From positions 1 to 5,728 of the forward strand of contig DHPY01000055.1 in NCBI GenBank assembly GCA_002411015.1: DNA of 5,728 bases. The letters run 5' to 3'. Source of the stretch: Armatimonadetes bacterium UBA5352. Its GTDB lineage: Bacteria > Armatimonadota > Zipacnadia > Zipacnadales > UBA5352. Shown here one piece after another: positions 5,714 to 5,728 of the stretch. Numbering within the stretch: the stretch's first letter is position 1; every line of letters begins with the position of its first letter. A program made the position numbers and the translations under genes. The notes under the pieces are model-generated. The model was not told the DNA's origin and did not search any database. It was given only the letters and a program-made list of their open reading frames with translations.

Positions 5714-5728
5714 GACGGGCTGGAAGCC
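5714..5728 (-). repeat. REP-like hairpin, copy 3, cut by the window edge
   Basis: GACGGGCT (5714-5721), loop GGA and the first four bases of the second arm repeat copy 2 exactly, in the same orientation and 35 bp further on. The expected CTAC head would lie just beyond the window. The cluster therefore continues outside. Confidence 0.65.

Noticed and set aside
5629..5728. CRISPR array
   Set aside because: The repeats are short hairpins in mixed orientation with unequal spacing, unlike same-orientation CRISPR repeats with uniform spacers.

Overview
This 5.7 kb, GC-rich window looks like ordinary bacterial chromosome. Every gene I can support lies on the minus strand, so transcription runs from high to low coordinates. 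In that order the window holds: a cluster of REP-like hairpins (5629 to the window end), a URO-D-fold protein (5589-4567), a gamma-glutamyltransferase-family Ntn hydrolase (4545-2929), a tRNA-Ala(GGC) with its own sigma70-type promoter (2912-2790), and two tandem PilT-type twitching-motility ATPases (2581-1328 and 1236-19). Each protein gene has a recognisable Shine-Dalgarno site.

The organism cannot be fixed from sequence alone. High GC, conventional SD sites, a -35/-10 promoter, paired PilT ATPases, a divergent URO-D-like protein and intergenic GTAG-headed hairpins fit bacteria such as Armatimonadota, Planctomycetota or Chloroflexota. Armatimonadota is my guess, with low confidence.

Region by region: (1) 4567-5589 and 2929-4545 are 21 bp apart and almost certainly one transcription unit. 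The URO-D protein lacks the substrate Arg of true HemE and the HxC zinc motif of corrinoid methyltransferases. The GGT-like protein keeps the catalytic Thr and the oxyanion Gly-Gly, but my alignment to E. coli Ggt shows replacements at most glutamate-binding positions. Together they suggest an undefined amide or small-molecule metabolic function, not haem synthesis or glutathione turnover. (2) The tRNA-Ala gene is a separate unit. Its promoter overlaps an inverted repeat that starts at the stop codon of the GGT-like gene. (3) The two PilT paralogues form a type IV pilus retraction module. The first is better started at a GTG behind a perfect AAGGAGG than at the upstream ATG. The 91-nt gap between them contains a nested inverted repeat whose distal arm sits between the SD and start codon of the second gene.

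The most notable non-coding signal is the REP-like cluster. Two copies in opposite orientation differ at five positions, and four of those form two compensatory base-pair changes, so the hairpin rather than the primary sequence seems to be maintained. I see no CRISPR array, insertion sequence or phage gene, and no gene-free stretch longer than 300 bp.
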